The translations under genes and the position numbers were made by a program. The notes beneath the pieces are model-generated. The model ran no database searches. It was not told the origin of the DNA and saw nothing but the letters and a program-made list of their open reading frames with translations. DNA of 64,000 nucleotides, taken from Prototheca cutis. Lineage: Eukaryota > Chlorophyta > Trebouxiophyceae > Chlorellales > Chlorellaceae. This document shows, one piece after another, positions 10,753 to 21,653 of this stretch. Within the stretch, counting starts at the first letter, position 1; each line of letters begins with the position of its first letter. The stretch covers positions 1-64,000 of the forward strand of contig BCIH01000017.1 of the NCBI GenBank assembly GCA_002897115.2, read 5' to 3'.

Positions 10753-13397
10753 TCACTTGGCAGTCGCCTGGAGTGTGGCGGCGACGGGGGGACCCGGCCG
10801 GTCGGGATGAGAAAGGGGTGTGTGGTCCAGTCTGGCCTGCTGCGACACCAGCAGTGCTGCATTTCTTGCCGACAGCAGAGCCCATTCGGGCGTAAAGACG
10901 CCGTTTTCGAGTGCATGTGTATACAGAAGGTTGTCTGCCAGCTCAAATGGTCCAAAGTCCTCTGGAGGGTCGCTCCTGTGTTGTTCTTGGGGGACCGTTG
11001 AGAGGCATAGAAACAAAGGCACCCTCCGATCGGTCTGACTCAACGCACGTATGACCTCACGCACCCACAAATCCACCCACCGCGTGTAGAGGTGCCGAAC
11101 TGCGCTGTTCAAAACAGCATATGGCTGCTCAAACACTCTGTCCAACATCGCTCCCGGGATGGGGCGGCGGCTGGTGAGGAGCCAGCGGGCCTGGCCAATG
11201 GCGCCGCCATCACCGCTGCTGCTGCTTGGATCCATGCGTAACGACCCAAATCCAAATTCACGGGCATCTTTTCCGAACAGCACGGAAGCTGCGGAAGGGA
11301 TTCGGGGTGGAGAGATGTCGTTGGCTGACTGAGCGACCTCGGTAGGGACGAGTTGGATGTGGCAGGTTCGTAATGCGGGCACATGCAGCAGCGGTGTGTC
11401 ATGCAGGAGAGCTCTGCATGCACGCATTGCCTGGATGCACACCGAATCCCCCCTCCCCCAAAAAAGGTCCTGCTCACCAAACAGGCTCTGGGCAGGGCTA
11501 CTGTAAAGATTGAAGGCACTGGCATTGACGCGTCCCTCCACCAGTGTCAGCACCGTCGTGAGGTGCTCGATAGGCCACGGCACCCTGGCGCCAGGCACCC
11601 CAGATAGGTCCACCCCGCTCAGGCTGAAGGGGCTGGCCAGAACCACCGCGTCAAACACAGCCGAACTCCCAGGGTGGCCAAGCAACCGACCCTGTGTTGC
11701 TGTCAATTCAACGGAAAACCTCCCTGACGATTCACGAACAATGGCCTTGGCCTCGGCGCCTAACACCACACTTGCCCTTGATGCCCGGAGCAGGGCGGCG
11801 GCAAGGCCGGTGTAGCCGCCGGAAATCCGGGGTGTTGACGATGCTGAGCAGCGAGGGAAGAGTGAATGGCGGATACCTACCTGTGATCCGTTCTATTTGC
11901 CATTGTACAGGACAGCATACAAACACCAGCAGTGCTCTTGCTTTCTCAAGCCCGGCCAACGCTGTACCTGCAAAAGCCCCCAGGGCAGTGCACCCCGCCA
12001 GGCCGTTGAGCGACCTGGGGTCTTGGGCGTAGGTGGCCTGCAGGGAGCTCACGACAAATTCGTTGACATAATTCTCGTAGCCCCAATTGTGCTCCAGGAT
12101 GTCCTGTTGAATTGGTGTAATTTTGCACAGGTCTTTCGATTCGGGCACCTTCAGGGGAGCTGAATGCTGCTGTTTGCTCGCATGGGCTGCTCTCGTGCAG
12201 AATCGAAGGGCCCCCTAGACCATCCTGCAAACCCCTGGTACGCATGGCCCTGCATCAATGACACGAGCTCCGAACAACACCAGGCAACAAAGCCTCGGCC
12301 CCACGTGCCGAGAGGGTCTCTGTGAATGGCTCCTGGCTCTGGTGATAGACCCCGCCGGTCAAGAGCATGTCAACGGGTCGCTTGAAAGCCTCCCCGCGAG
12401 CCAGATGGAAGTGCAGCGTGCGAGAGGCTTCCGCCAATGCAGCATTGGAACTGCGAGTGGGGTATCTTGATATGCGCGCATGTGAACAAGGGTTGCTGGG
12501 GCAGTGGTGCCTGGGTGCCAAGCAGCCGGCCAAATAATTTGCCTAGCAACCTCACACAAGACACTACCCACTTGTCGAGGTACCAGGGTTGGAAGCCCCA
12601 ACGCCAGAGTGACTGGAGTATGTTTAAGACCCTCCACCGCCAGCGGACCCAGATGACGCGACCATCATCAAACACAGCCGAAAAAGGCAGCAGGGGCTCC
12701 AGTGGGTCGGTTTCAAGGATGCCCAGCTCTGAAGCAATCTTCTTCAGATTGCTCCTACGGTCATTGGAACATGGGGCTGGCTACAGTGTGTTTGGGGTGC
12801 CAGCATCCGCTGCAGACCTCCGTGCCCCGCCACCAGGCTGGCTCGCCCGAGTTGTGAGAATCCGGTTCTGGAAACAGACATGTCCCTGCAGCCGGCGCAG
12901 CCAAGTCATTCCCGCACCATTGTGGGTCGAGCCTGCCGAGCAAGACGTCTGTGCCTTGTGCGCCGCCTGGGATCGATGCCAGCCGACCGCCAAGCACCGC
13001 CTCTTTCTCAATCCTACAAACGTTGAAGGAAATGAGAACTGAACAACACAAAGGCTTCCCGAACACCTCGTAATGCAGGACTCGTGTTCATTGACACAAA
13101 AGAGAATTTGGCAGCGAGGTGCCGAGCTTGTACCATCAACCTGCCGAAACCTCCCCCAAAGCAGGCAGGCCGGGAGTGTACCTCACCCACCAGACCCCCA
13201 GTAACTCACAGCGTTATGTTGACATCAGGACCCAAGACCTTCCGGATCCAGTAGGCACTCGCAGTGCCCGCGATCCCACCTCCCACAATGCCAATTGAGA
13301 GCTGGGAAGCCCATGCCGCGCCAGTTTGACAGGACAGGAAGAGGAGCAACAACGGGATCGCCGCCCGGCAGCTATGGGCCGCCCTAGCTTCACTCAT
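10753..13397 (-). CDS. FCLY: Farnesylcysteine lyase / prenylcysteine oxidase
   Basis: This is an FAD-dependent enzyme that splits the thioether of prenylcysteine released during turnover of prenylated proteins. Exon 1 (13210-13397) starts at a Met followed by a hydrophobic signal peptide (IPLLLLFLSC) and then the Rossmann FAD motif GIVGGGIAGTASAYW. The next exon begins at 13013 with EKEAVLGGRLAS, matching the family's FEKxxxVGGRMA. Further blocks follow near 12675-12530 (FDDGRVIWVRW), 12130-11960 (NYVNEFVVSSLQATYAQDPR then NGLAGCTALGAFAG) and from 11850 (SGGYTGLAAALL). The final long exon ends at TGA 10753-10755 and contains the C-terminal pattern FELADNLLYTHALENGVFTP. In the family the matching region reads HLYYVNAFENAAST. 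Exon 2 seems to change frame between about 12930 and 12980 relative to the family's AGGSxxHPxN block, so an extra small intron or an indel is possible. Family assignment is firm; exon limits in the middle are not. Confidence 0.82.
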
Positions 13398-14418
13398 CAC
13401 GCCTCGACAGGTGCAGCCTGCACTCGTTCGCTGTGTCTGGCATTCATGTGTCAGTTTCGTCATGTATACAGGGGCGATTGCACTGCTGCGATGCAACACA
13501 GCTGTGCGGACCACAAAACCCTGATGTCGGAGCCCGACCGGAACTCCTTGGGCGGCCCAGGGGAAAAAGCACGCACAATTTTCATGGTTGGGGTCTTGAG
13601 CCCAGCCTGCCTGGGAACTTGTATGCCCAGTTTGTCGGCCCCTTGGTTTATATGCCTCCTCGCTTCAGCCCATTCCATGAGCAGACAAGAAAGGGAGAAG
13701 GCCGTCATCCTTCCCCGGTCTGGGCTAGCAACTCTTACGAGTGCTGCATGAAGCCTGACAAGATCGTCGAGGGCCTAGGACCCCGCATCCAATCATAATA
13801 GAAAAAGTGGAGCACCGTGATGTTGTGGCTCACAGAATGCCCTGGAAGAAAGACAGGACATTCATTGTGACCAAATGTTTACGCACACTGGCGATGCTGC
13901 CTGGCGGTCACCATCCTTCCACTCTTTTCGGGGGGGCCGCCAGACCCGCGGCCCCTCCCGGACCCATGGGTCTTGCGTGCATGCGGGCAGCGCGCCGGGG
14001 AGTGGGGAGGGTGGTGCCGGGACGAAGGGGGCCAACCCCTCTTGAGCAGAGCGGGACAGAGCGATCGCCGGGACTCTTGGATAGAACTCGATGTGTCGCG
14101 CAGACAGGCACTCTCTCAGCAGACACGAGACATTCGTTCTCACACAAAAAACGGTCTGGGGAGCCGGGGCAGATCTGGCGCGGGCGTCCAGGGGGGTCCA
14201 TCCATCGCATGCGCCCTCGTCCCACGGAAAGAGGGCAGGCGAGTGGGGCGCAAGGGGTGGCCGTCGACCGGGAGCCACACCCCCGGCCATTCCTGGATGC
14301 CAAGGTTGTGCAAAAGTCGCTGGTGCCAGGGACACGTCGCCAGGGCTCCCCCTATCCAATCAAACACACACACACGCGTAGACGAGGGGGTGTGGTTTTC
14401 TTCTGGAAGAGGAAAAGT
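13398..14418. other. Spacer upstream of FCLY and downstream of the ACT-Raf kinase
   Basis: This interval holds the promoter side of FCLY and the 3' flank of the kinase. Open frames here overlap on several frames, lack recognisable domains and show no exon-like splice context. I see no gene. Confidence 0.5.
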
Positions 14419-17218
14419 TCACGACTTGGAGGAGAAGCTGCTGCCGCCCGAACGCAGGCGGGCCAGCAAGCCGCCTGTGAGCTGCGACTTTTGCTTGGTA
14501 GACGCGGGCTTTTGAGCTGCCGGCTGCTGTCGCGCGGAGGCGGTGGGGAGGGGGGTGTGCGCTGCAGGCGCCCCCGCGTCGCGCGACTGCTGATGATGTG
14601 AGGACCCGGCCGACGACGCGGATGGCGTGCGCCCCGCGCCGGCGGGTGCCGGAGGAGCTGCCGCCGGGACAGCATGCAGCCCCACAGCACCACCGACGGC
14701 TGGGGCGGAGCCCGGGCCCGTGCCGGAGGTTTCGGCCTGCCGGAACAGCGTATAAAGCTCCTCCATGCGGACTTTAAGCTGCTCAAATGTGGGCCTCGCG
14801 GCGGGGTTGCGGACCCAGCACGCGCGCATGAGCTCTGCCAGCGGTGGCGGGCAGTTGAGGGGCAGCGGCGGCCGCAGACCCTTTTGCACCACGCCCACCG
14901 CGGCCTGGAGCGGCGTCATGTCGGCGTACGGCACGCGCCCCGTCAGCAGCTCCCACAGCACGATGCCAAAGGAGAAAACGTCAGCCGCGACGCCATAGGG
15001 CGAGTGCTCGATCACCTCCGGGGCCATCCAGCGGTAGGTCCCCGTTTCGGCAGTCATGACGCCCGTTTGGTCCAGGACACGGGCCACGCCGAAATCGGCA
15101 ATCTTCACAACACCCGACTCGTCCAGCAAGAGGTTGGCGGCCTTGAGGTCTCGGTGCACGATCCGGCGCTTGTGCAGGTAGTCCATGCCTCGACACACCT
15201 CGGTCGCAATCTTCAGCACCTGTGTAATCCGCAGCGGCCCAGCCTGCGTGGGGGGATTCGTTTCGGTTCGGGGGGTTTCGCTGTCGTTGCTGTCAAGGGA
15301 GGAACGCATCGACTGGTGGTGTTGTCTGCATGACGTCGTCCACCCATTACTACCATCATCATAGCCACCATCCTTCCTTGAACCGAAGACCAGCAAACAA
15401 GCGCGCCCCCCCCCCCCCCCAAACCCCCAACACACACACACTCTGTGTGTGCAAAAAAAGAGAACAGGCGAACCTTGCGGATGTATTCGTAGACCGAGCC
15501 ACGCTGCATGTATTCAAACACGATGCAGAGATTCGGCTTCTTGGTGCAGGCACCGATGAACTGGACGACGTTCTTGTGCCTGACTTTCTTCATGATGGCA
15601 ATCTCCTGCAAAAACTCCGCAAGCTGGGCATCGGTACCCTGCACCGCCCGCAGGATCTTGATCGCCACGTCCTGCCCGCAGTATGCGCCACGGTACAAAT
15701 CTCCAAAGGCGCCGCTGGCGATCTTCTCGTGAAACAGCACATCAGCGGGGTCGAGCTCCCAATCCGAATCCACGTCGGGCTCTTGAGCGGGGGGCTGTGG
15801 GGCCGCGGTCGTCATGGCACCGCCGGCAGCCGCTGCGACCGCCCCAGCCACCGCCGACGGCAGAGATTCCGAAGGACCGGAGGGTTCAAGGATCCCCGAC
15901 CCCGGCGCGGGACCGGCGTCGACGGCGGTCCCGGCCTGCGGAGATCTCGCCCCCGATCCAACCGAGGCCAGGCTGGAGCGCTGGACGTCGCCTGCGCCCC
16001 GCTGGCCGGAGACCAGGGGTGGGGGCATCTCCTGCAGCCGCTGTGACAGCACCTCCTCGAGGTCGTCCACGCCGCCGCCAGACCAGCCATTGACCACAAA
16101 CACATCCAGCGAGTGGTGGTCCCGCGTATTGAAAGCGTGTGCCTCGCAAATGTTCAGTCCGATGTCGCCCAGGCACTCGCTGAGACGGGAGAGGAGCTTT
16201 GGCTGGTCCATCGAGGCGATGGTCACCTCATAAAACGTGGTGGCACCCACGAGGTTGGAGAAACTGCTGCTGCCCTGCTGCGCCTCCATCCGCTCCTCGG
16301 CCTCGAGGACCAGGGCCTGTGGTCGTAGGTCCAAGGGTGTGGTGCGCGGTTCGGCCAAGGCCCTGAACCACCAGGACAGCCCGACCGGTCAGGGTCAGGC
16401 CCAGCCCCCCTCAGTCCCCACCAAACTCACCTGGAGGTTTGGTGAGGAGCCGAATGCTGGCCGCGGCAGTGGTCTGTGGAAGTTAATCAGAGGCGAATTC
16501 GTCCGGGGGGACAGTGGTGGAGCCACCTGCATGGCAGCAGACAAAGGAAAGGGGAGGGCCGTGCTCATGGCCGGCTGGTTGGGATGGCTCCATCTTGCAG
16601 TGCAATGTGGACACCCTCCAAGAGCAAGAGACCCCTTTCCCAGGCTCCTGCACTCAGACATGGCCCACCCACACACTCACATTCTCCGGGGCCTCAGCCA
16701 TCTGGCTGGCGGAGCCTGATCGGATGGCAGCATTGGTGGCGGACACCACCTCGACAGGGCGGACTTGGAAGCTGATGGAATTTGGCTCCTCCCGGGCGCT
16801 GTCCAGCAGCCGCTTGTGATTAAGAACGTCCAGGGATTCGATGTTGACATCGAAGGCGTACCTGCGCGAGTCGTGGGCCCTCAGAGTTTGAGCCCACCTT
16901 CCATGGCGCGCAGCGAGGCGCCGGCATTGCAGCGCACGGCAGCGGGCACCGGACGCACCTTGTTGGCAGACTATCAAAGTGGTCGTAGACCTCCTGGACA
17001 AATCCAGGAGCGTCCACATCGAAGCCCTCGCGCTTCCGGAGGTGGTCAAGGAAATTGTTTGCTACCGCGCGCTTGTCACGGAGTCGGAAAGAGTCGCCCT
17101 GAGCCCATTGCGGGGCAGGGCTATTACCGTTGGGCATGCTTCTGCATGCTGGGGGACCAACTCCGCTGCCAAACAGGTCGGCAGGAGGCGGTTGTGGCCG
17201 GCTCAGCAGAGTGGCCAT
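14419..17218 (-). CDS. ACT-domain Raf-like protein kinase (STY8/STY17/STY46 type)
   Basis: This is a plant-lineage dual-specificity kinase. The Arabidopsis relatives phosphorylate chloroplast transit peptides in the cytosol. Exon 1 (16959-17218) starts at a Met at 17218 and carries [16 protein letters not shown]. Exon 2 (16681-16861) continues [20 protein letters not shown], a hallmark N-terminal block of this group. A short exon follows at 16431-16473. The next exon, starting near 16330-16366, holds the ACT domain ([20 protein letters not shown]) and the first half of the kinase. There the Gly-loop is [11 protein letters not shown] and the catalytic Lys sits in VAIKIL; this exon ends at 15474. 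The last exon (14419-15243) has [16 protein letters not shown] and [10 protein letters not shown] Ser/Pro/Ala-rich tail of about 90 residues is outside the domain. The phase joining exons 3 and 4 is not settled. The intron 15244-15473 has a sense G-run. Confidence 0.9.
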
Positions 17219-17798
17219 GCGCAGCGTGCCGAGAGACCCATACGTCTCGCTGCAACGGGCACCTCTGTTACAGGTCTCGAATGGGATAGATTCCAACAAA
17301 GCAGCGCGAAAAAGATGTGCAAGATGCGAGTCAATGAGGAGCTTGCAGACACGAAAGATTTGGGTTTTTTGCTGTCAGCTCCCGTTCGGCACTGGCTGGC
17401 GCTCGTCACGTGAGGCCCTCCTCCTCGAGCCAAGATGCGCACCGGGCCGGATATTTCCTGAGCATGGCCACATCGGCAACACAAAATATCATCACATGAT
17501 CTTTTCCTACGCAGATCTAGGTTTCCATGGAACGTCCACGCCTTGTGGGGCCAGCGATGGGTAGAGGAACAGCTGGTCCAACGCCAAATCCTGATTGGCG
17601 TTGCACGCTGCGGTGCGCTTCTCCTGCCTCTCGTCCAATTTTCCATCTGCGGCATTCCTTCCCGCCATGCGCACAGACGTTTGTCCATCGGTGGCCGGAT
17701 CCTTACCGCAACGGTTTCGTGCAGCTGTTTCCGAGCTCGCATGCTGCCAGAGGCGTGCCTGGTCAGCATGGGACGGCCCGGCCCCCCCAATCATGACG
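17219..17798. other. Spacer upstream of the kinase
   Basis: This contains the promoter side of the kinase and the 3' flank of the methyltransferase remnant. A second in-frame Met for the kinase exists at 17299 but is less likely. No domain or gene is visible. Confidence 0.5.
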
Positions 17799-18634
17799 TC
17801 ACTCGCCACTCCTCGCCGTCCGCTTCTTCGCCCTGAACACGCCGTACTGCATGATTCCCTGGGAAAACGCCTCGTGGAAAAGGTAGAGCGTCACTGCCTC
17901 TCGCCCCACACTTGCACCATTACCGAGGCTGCATGCGTGTTTGTTGTGGAGGCACGCTTGAGCGTCGGTGATGCATGGCTGAACATGGCAAACCCCGCAG
18001 GTTAATAGCGGGCGCTTGCTCGCTCGCTCATGCACAGACAAGCGTGACCCCCCACCAACCCAGGCGCTTGCCTTTCGGAGGATGGCCCAGGGCCGCCGGA
18101 CACCGTCCCATATGGAGTGCCGCTGGGAGGAAAGCTCAGCCTTGCGCCAGCCCTCGATCGCAATGCCCTCCATGCACCCCGTGACCTGGGTGCAATGTGT
18201 GTGTGTGGTTTGGGGGGGGGGGGNGGNGGGGNGGGGGTTGGCGCATCAATGTTGGGCACCTCCTGCCCGGAAAAGGGTGTCAAGGAGGTTGAGCAGAGCG
18301 AGCTCCCCCACCCCCAGAAACAAATCCCCGGGCCTGATCTCGGACCTCAAGGAGGCAGGCCTACTCCTCCTTGGACGCAAATCCGAGATACCCCCACTTG
18401 CCGCACAGGAGCCGCATGCGGGGCCGCACGTCCGCAGACAGTGGCCGCGCTTTCCTCCCGCAGGCACCAGCTGGCCAGCACCAGCGCGTCCCCTGCCAGC
18501 AGCACCCACACGATCTCGCCCGCAAAGCGTGCCTTGCCTGGCACGTACTCCCTGCACTCGCACGCCCACACCACGTCGAACGAGTCGTCGGGGAAATGCA
18601 GGGGGTCCCCTGCGCGGTCCCATTCCTCCGCCAA
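17799..18634 (-). pseudogene. Gamma-tocopherol-methyltransferase-like C-terminal remnant
   Basis: The frame from about 18634 reads GDPLHFPDDSFDVVWACE, then EYVPGKARF and LASWCLREES. This follows the family's post-I and motif II region (DGxFDLVWSMESGEHMPDK, then IIIVTWCHR). A later exon beginning after the CAG near 18182 gives GWRKAELSSQRHSIWDGV. The end gives AVTLYLFHEAFSQGIMQYGV and stops at TGA 17799-17801, matching the family's final MPLMIEGYKKGVIKFGI. The SAM-binding half with the DVGCGIGG motif is absent, and only about 200 bases separate it from the SLP2 stop. The frame shifts near 18450, because the family-like continuation SADVRPRMRLLCGKWGY lies in the next frame, and that frame meets a TAG at 18361-18363. 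I read it as a truncated, decaying copy; an assembly error is the alternative. Confidence 0.6.
18212..18237. repeat. Poly-G run with unresolved bases
   Basis: A plus-strand G-run contains three N. On the transcribed minus strand it is a C-run lying about 20-40 bases before the acceptor of the methyltransferase-like remnant. The Ns show that the run length was not resolved. Confidence 0.9.
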
Positions 18635-18841
18635 TCCCCATTTTTTCTGGACTCAAGTTCCCCATGATTGTGATTCCAAAAGAAACCGAACCCTGAAAGA
18701 ATGAACAGCTGATCCAATAAACACGGCCCCTGTGCAGCCAGGGCCTCTGCTGACCGTGATGTCTCAGCCAACAGCAATGGCCAGTTACATGCGTGCGGGA
18801 ACAAACGCGAGTGCCTCATCGTCATGGAGAACCCCTCCTAA

Positions 18842-20327
18842 TCACAATTCCGGGGGCTGCAGGCTGAACATGGGCTTGCCGAGGTCTGAGGCCGACGGCG
18901 TGGCCGGGGGGGGCGGGGAAGGCTCCTTGGGCTCGACCCCTGGTGGGTTCGGTTTCCCTCCTGGCGCCACCTGCTGCTCCTGTTGCTGCGGCGCTGGCGC
19001 TGCAGGCGGCGCCAGCTTGCTGTAAATGGCGAGGGCCTGGGCGACCATGGAAGCCGGGTCGGAGGCCGCAGCGGGGAGGAGCATGGTGGTGCCCTTCTGG
19101 GCAATGGCCCCGAATGCGTCCATGTACCGCTCTGCAACGCGCAGGCTGACGGCCTGCTCGCCGCCTCGCTCCGTCACGGCCCCCGCCAGGCGATGGATGC
19201 CCTCGGCCGAGGCCGTGGCGCGGCACAGAATGGCCTCTGCCTCACCCTCGGCGCGGTTGATCTGGTCCTGCCGCGCTGCCTCCGAAGCCAGGATGATTTC
19301 CGATTTCTGGGCCTCGGCGCCATTAATCTTGGCCTGCCGCTGCCCCTCCGACTCCAGAATCTTCAGCATCGTTTTTGAAGGGTTCTCATTTTTAGCAGGG
19401 TTTCGATAGGCGCATGTACAAACAGAGAACTCCCACCAAAAATCCCCGCACAAACAAAATTCACCTGTGCACGCTTGCGGCGCTCGGCTTCGGCCTGGAG
19501 TTCCATGGCCTGCCGGACGCTGGGTGGGGGCATGATGTCGCGGATCTCGTAGCGAAGGACCTCCAGGCCCCATGCGCTGGCCGCAGGCTGGATGGACGAC
19601 ACGATGTTGGCGTTGAGCATGTCACGCTCGGCAAACACCGAATCCAGCGAGATCTTGCCCAGCTCGCTGCGCATCGTCGTCTGCGCCAACTGCGTCACTG
19701 CGTACATTGCATTCTCCACGCCGTAACTGGCCTTGACCGGGTCCACGATCCGCGTGTACAGCACGCCATCGATCGTCAGCGACACGTTGTCCTTGGTAAT
19801 GGCCATCTGGTTGGCCACGGGAATGGTCGTCTCCTTGAGCGAGTGCGCATATGAAATGCGGTCAACCTGCCGTGTTGTGCGTGTGTGGGGGGGGGGGCCT
19901 TGTTATTGGCTTTTGGCAGGAGGCGTGGTGCAGTTGTCGATCTGTTGTTTGTGGGGGTGTTTGGCATGGGGGATGAGTCATGGACGCGATGAAAAAGGGA
20001 GAGGGGCCAAATGCGGGAGACAGAAAACACCCCCCCAGCCCAAACACTGACAATGGGGATGAGGACGTGGAGGCCCGGGGTCAGGGTGCGGCTGTACTTG
20101 CCAAAGCGCTCCACCACGTAAGCCATCTGCTGGGGCACGATGCGCAGGATGGTGTTGGCGGGGGTGTCCCTGACCCTAAACGGACCGGTCTCGAACAGGT
20201 CGGATGCTGCGCTGGGCAGGCTGGTGTGCAGGGCCCGCATCGCCTGCACGGGGCCGAGATCGGCCACGGCCCATGCATGCTGGCCCTGGGACCGCAAGGC
20301 CCGGCCCAGTGCCAGAGCCCGACTCAT
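18842..20327 (-). CDS. SLP2: Stomatin-like protein 2 (mitochondrial SPFH protein)
   Basis: This SPFH/prohibitin-superfamily scaffold of the mitochondrial inner membrane binds cardiolipin and organises respiratory and protease complexes in its relatives. The exons are 20052-20327, 19465-19866 and 18842-19360, giving 398 aa in one phase. The start Met at 20327 leads an Ala/Arg/Leu-rich presequence of about 45 residues. The SPFH core follows: [20 protein letters not shown], then [11 protein letters not shown] and [19 protein letters not shown] strands. An Ala/Glu coiled coil comes next ([19 protein letters not shown]), and then a Pro/Gln-rich end. The intron 19867-20051 has a sense G-run after the donor and a C-run before the acceptor. 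A TGTAA sits about 55 bases after the stop (18785-18789 on the plus strand as TTACA). Confidence 0.93.
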
Positions 20328-21539
20328 TGGCCACTGTAATTCAAAAGTGGAAATGCGTAATGCACGCGAAATGGGCGATGGGCGTGCGGGAGTCTCAGCG
20401 AAATGCTCGGGGTGCACCCGAGAGGAAGGTGACGATCAGGAACTTTCCACTCCCGACATCATCAGCTCTTGGAATGCGGCCGCTCATTTCCTGATCAACC
20501 AGAGGCCCCAATGTCATTCCCAATCCCCCACGCCAGTACCATAATGTGCATTGGATGACGGGCGCAGTGCATGATCAAAACGTTCACGGAATGGTGCCTA
20601 TGGGCGTGGGGATCTGCACGAGCAGCAGTTTTGGAGGAATGGCGGTCCCGGATTCGAACCGCGCAGATGAGATCGCAGAGCATCCACTGCCTTCAGGTGG
20701 CGTACATGAGACACGTTTTGCAAAATCCAAACGTATGTCAGTGCTCGCTCCTGTCCACGAGAAGCCACCGGCGGGGCACGGCTGGAACGGAAGCTCGTAG
20801 CAACTCCCACCGAACACCACTAACGGGCCAGGACCACGTCCTTTGGTGCTGACCTTCACGAAGGCAATGCGGTTCATCGCCTGGTGTGTCATGAAGTGCG
20901 GTTGGGAGATCAGCGACGTGCTGATGGTAACTCCAGGCAACCTGTGAGCGTTTGGGGTGCGCCCGGTGATGCTGCGCCAGCAGGACGGCTTGGTGGCTGG
21001 TCAGGCAGGCCGAGCCTGGAGCGAGCGATGCAGCCACAGAACACTGGGGAATGCGGAGCTCGGCAGCGTGTGTGCATCTCATGGCGACAACGGTTCATGG
21101 ACAGCGATCCCTAGGCTGTTAGTACGCCTCGTGAGCTCTCTCTATGGCCAGGGTCCCCGCCCACAACCACATGCTGCTTCGCAGTCCACTCCTCCTTACA
21201 GAGTCGAGCGGCGAGTTCCACCTATCGGGCAGCCGCGGATCATCGGCCATCTGCCGACAGGCACTGCACATGTCGTACCACGAGACAAATGACTGCTAAT
21301 CCAAGCCCTGGGGTTGGACACCTGTCGTCTACGGGTATCTCTCATGGGCGCGGGCGGTGGGTTCCGCCTGTCAGCCAGCCCCTGATCACCACCCCTCTCC
21401 CGGGAAGAGCTGCGGGGACTGCCACGAAACGGATCACTGCGCTTGCAGTCCTGGGGTTGCCCCTGTGCAGCTGTCGCGTGCCTGCACATGGGCTGGTCCT
21501 GCGAGTTGCCTGGCCTTGGAATGCGGCTTTGCCCCACCG
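20328..21539. other. Spacer between SLP2 and NAP1
   Basis: This spacer contains the promoter side of SLP2 and the 3' flank of NAP1. A tRNA-like T-loop (GGTTCGAATCC) occurs on the minus strand near 20655, but no cloverleaf can be folded around it. No protein-coding exon can be supported. Confidence 0.5.
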
Positions 21540-21653
21540 TCACTGACGGTGGCCACCTCCACTACCGGAGTCGTTACTGCCACTCTCCTCTTGCTTGCTG
21601 CCCTCATCACCGCAGCAGTCATCACTGTCACTGCGGCCCTCCTGCCCCTCGCT
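21540..21653 (-). other. In-frame acidic extension beyond the NAP1 UAG
   Basis: Immediately after the TAG (21654-21656) the same frame stays open for 37 codons and closes at TGA 21540-21542. The peptide is Ser/Glu/Asp/Gly-rich (SDSDDCCGDEG, then KQEESGSNDSGSG). NAP1 proteins normally end in such an acidic tail. Readthrough, a hidden intron, a recent nonsense change or a base error are all possible. Confidence 0.5.

Noticed and set aside
20640..20680. tRNA-like T-loop (GGTTCGAATCC) on the minus strand
   Set aside because: The T-stem has a mismatch and no 5' acceptor strand, D-arm or anticodon arm can be folded from the upstream sequence, even allowing an intron.
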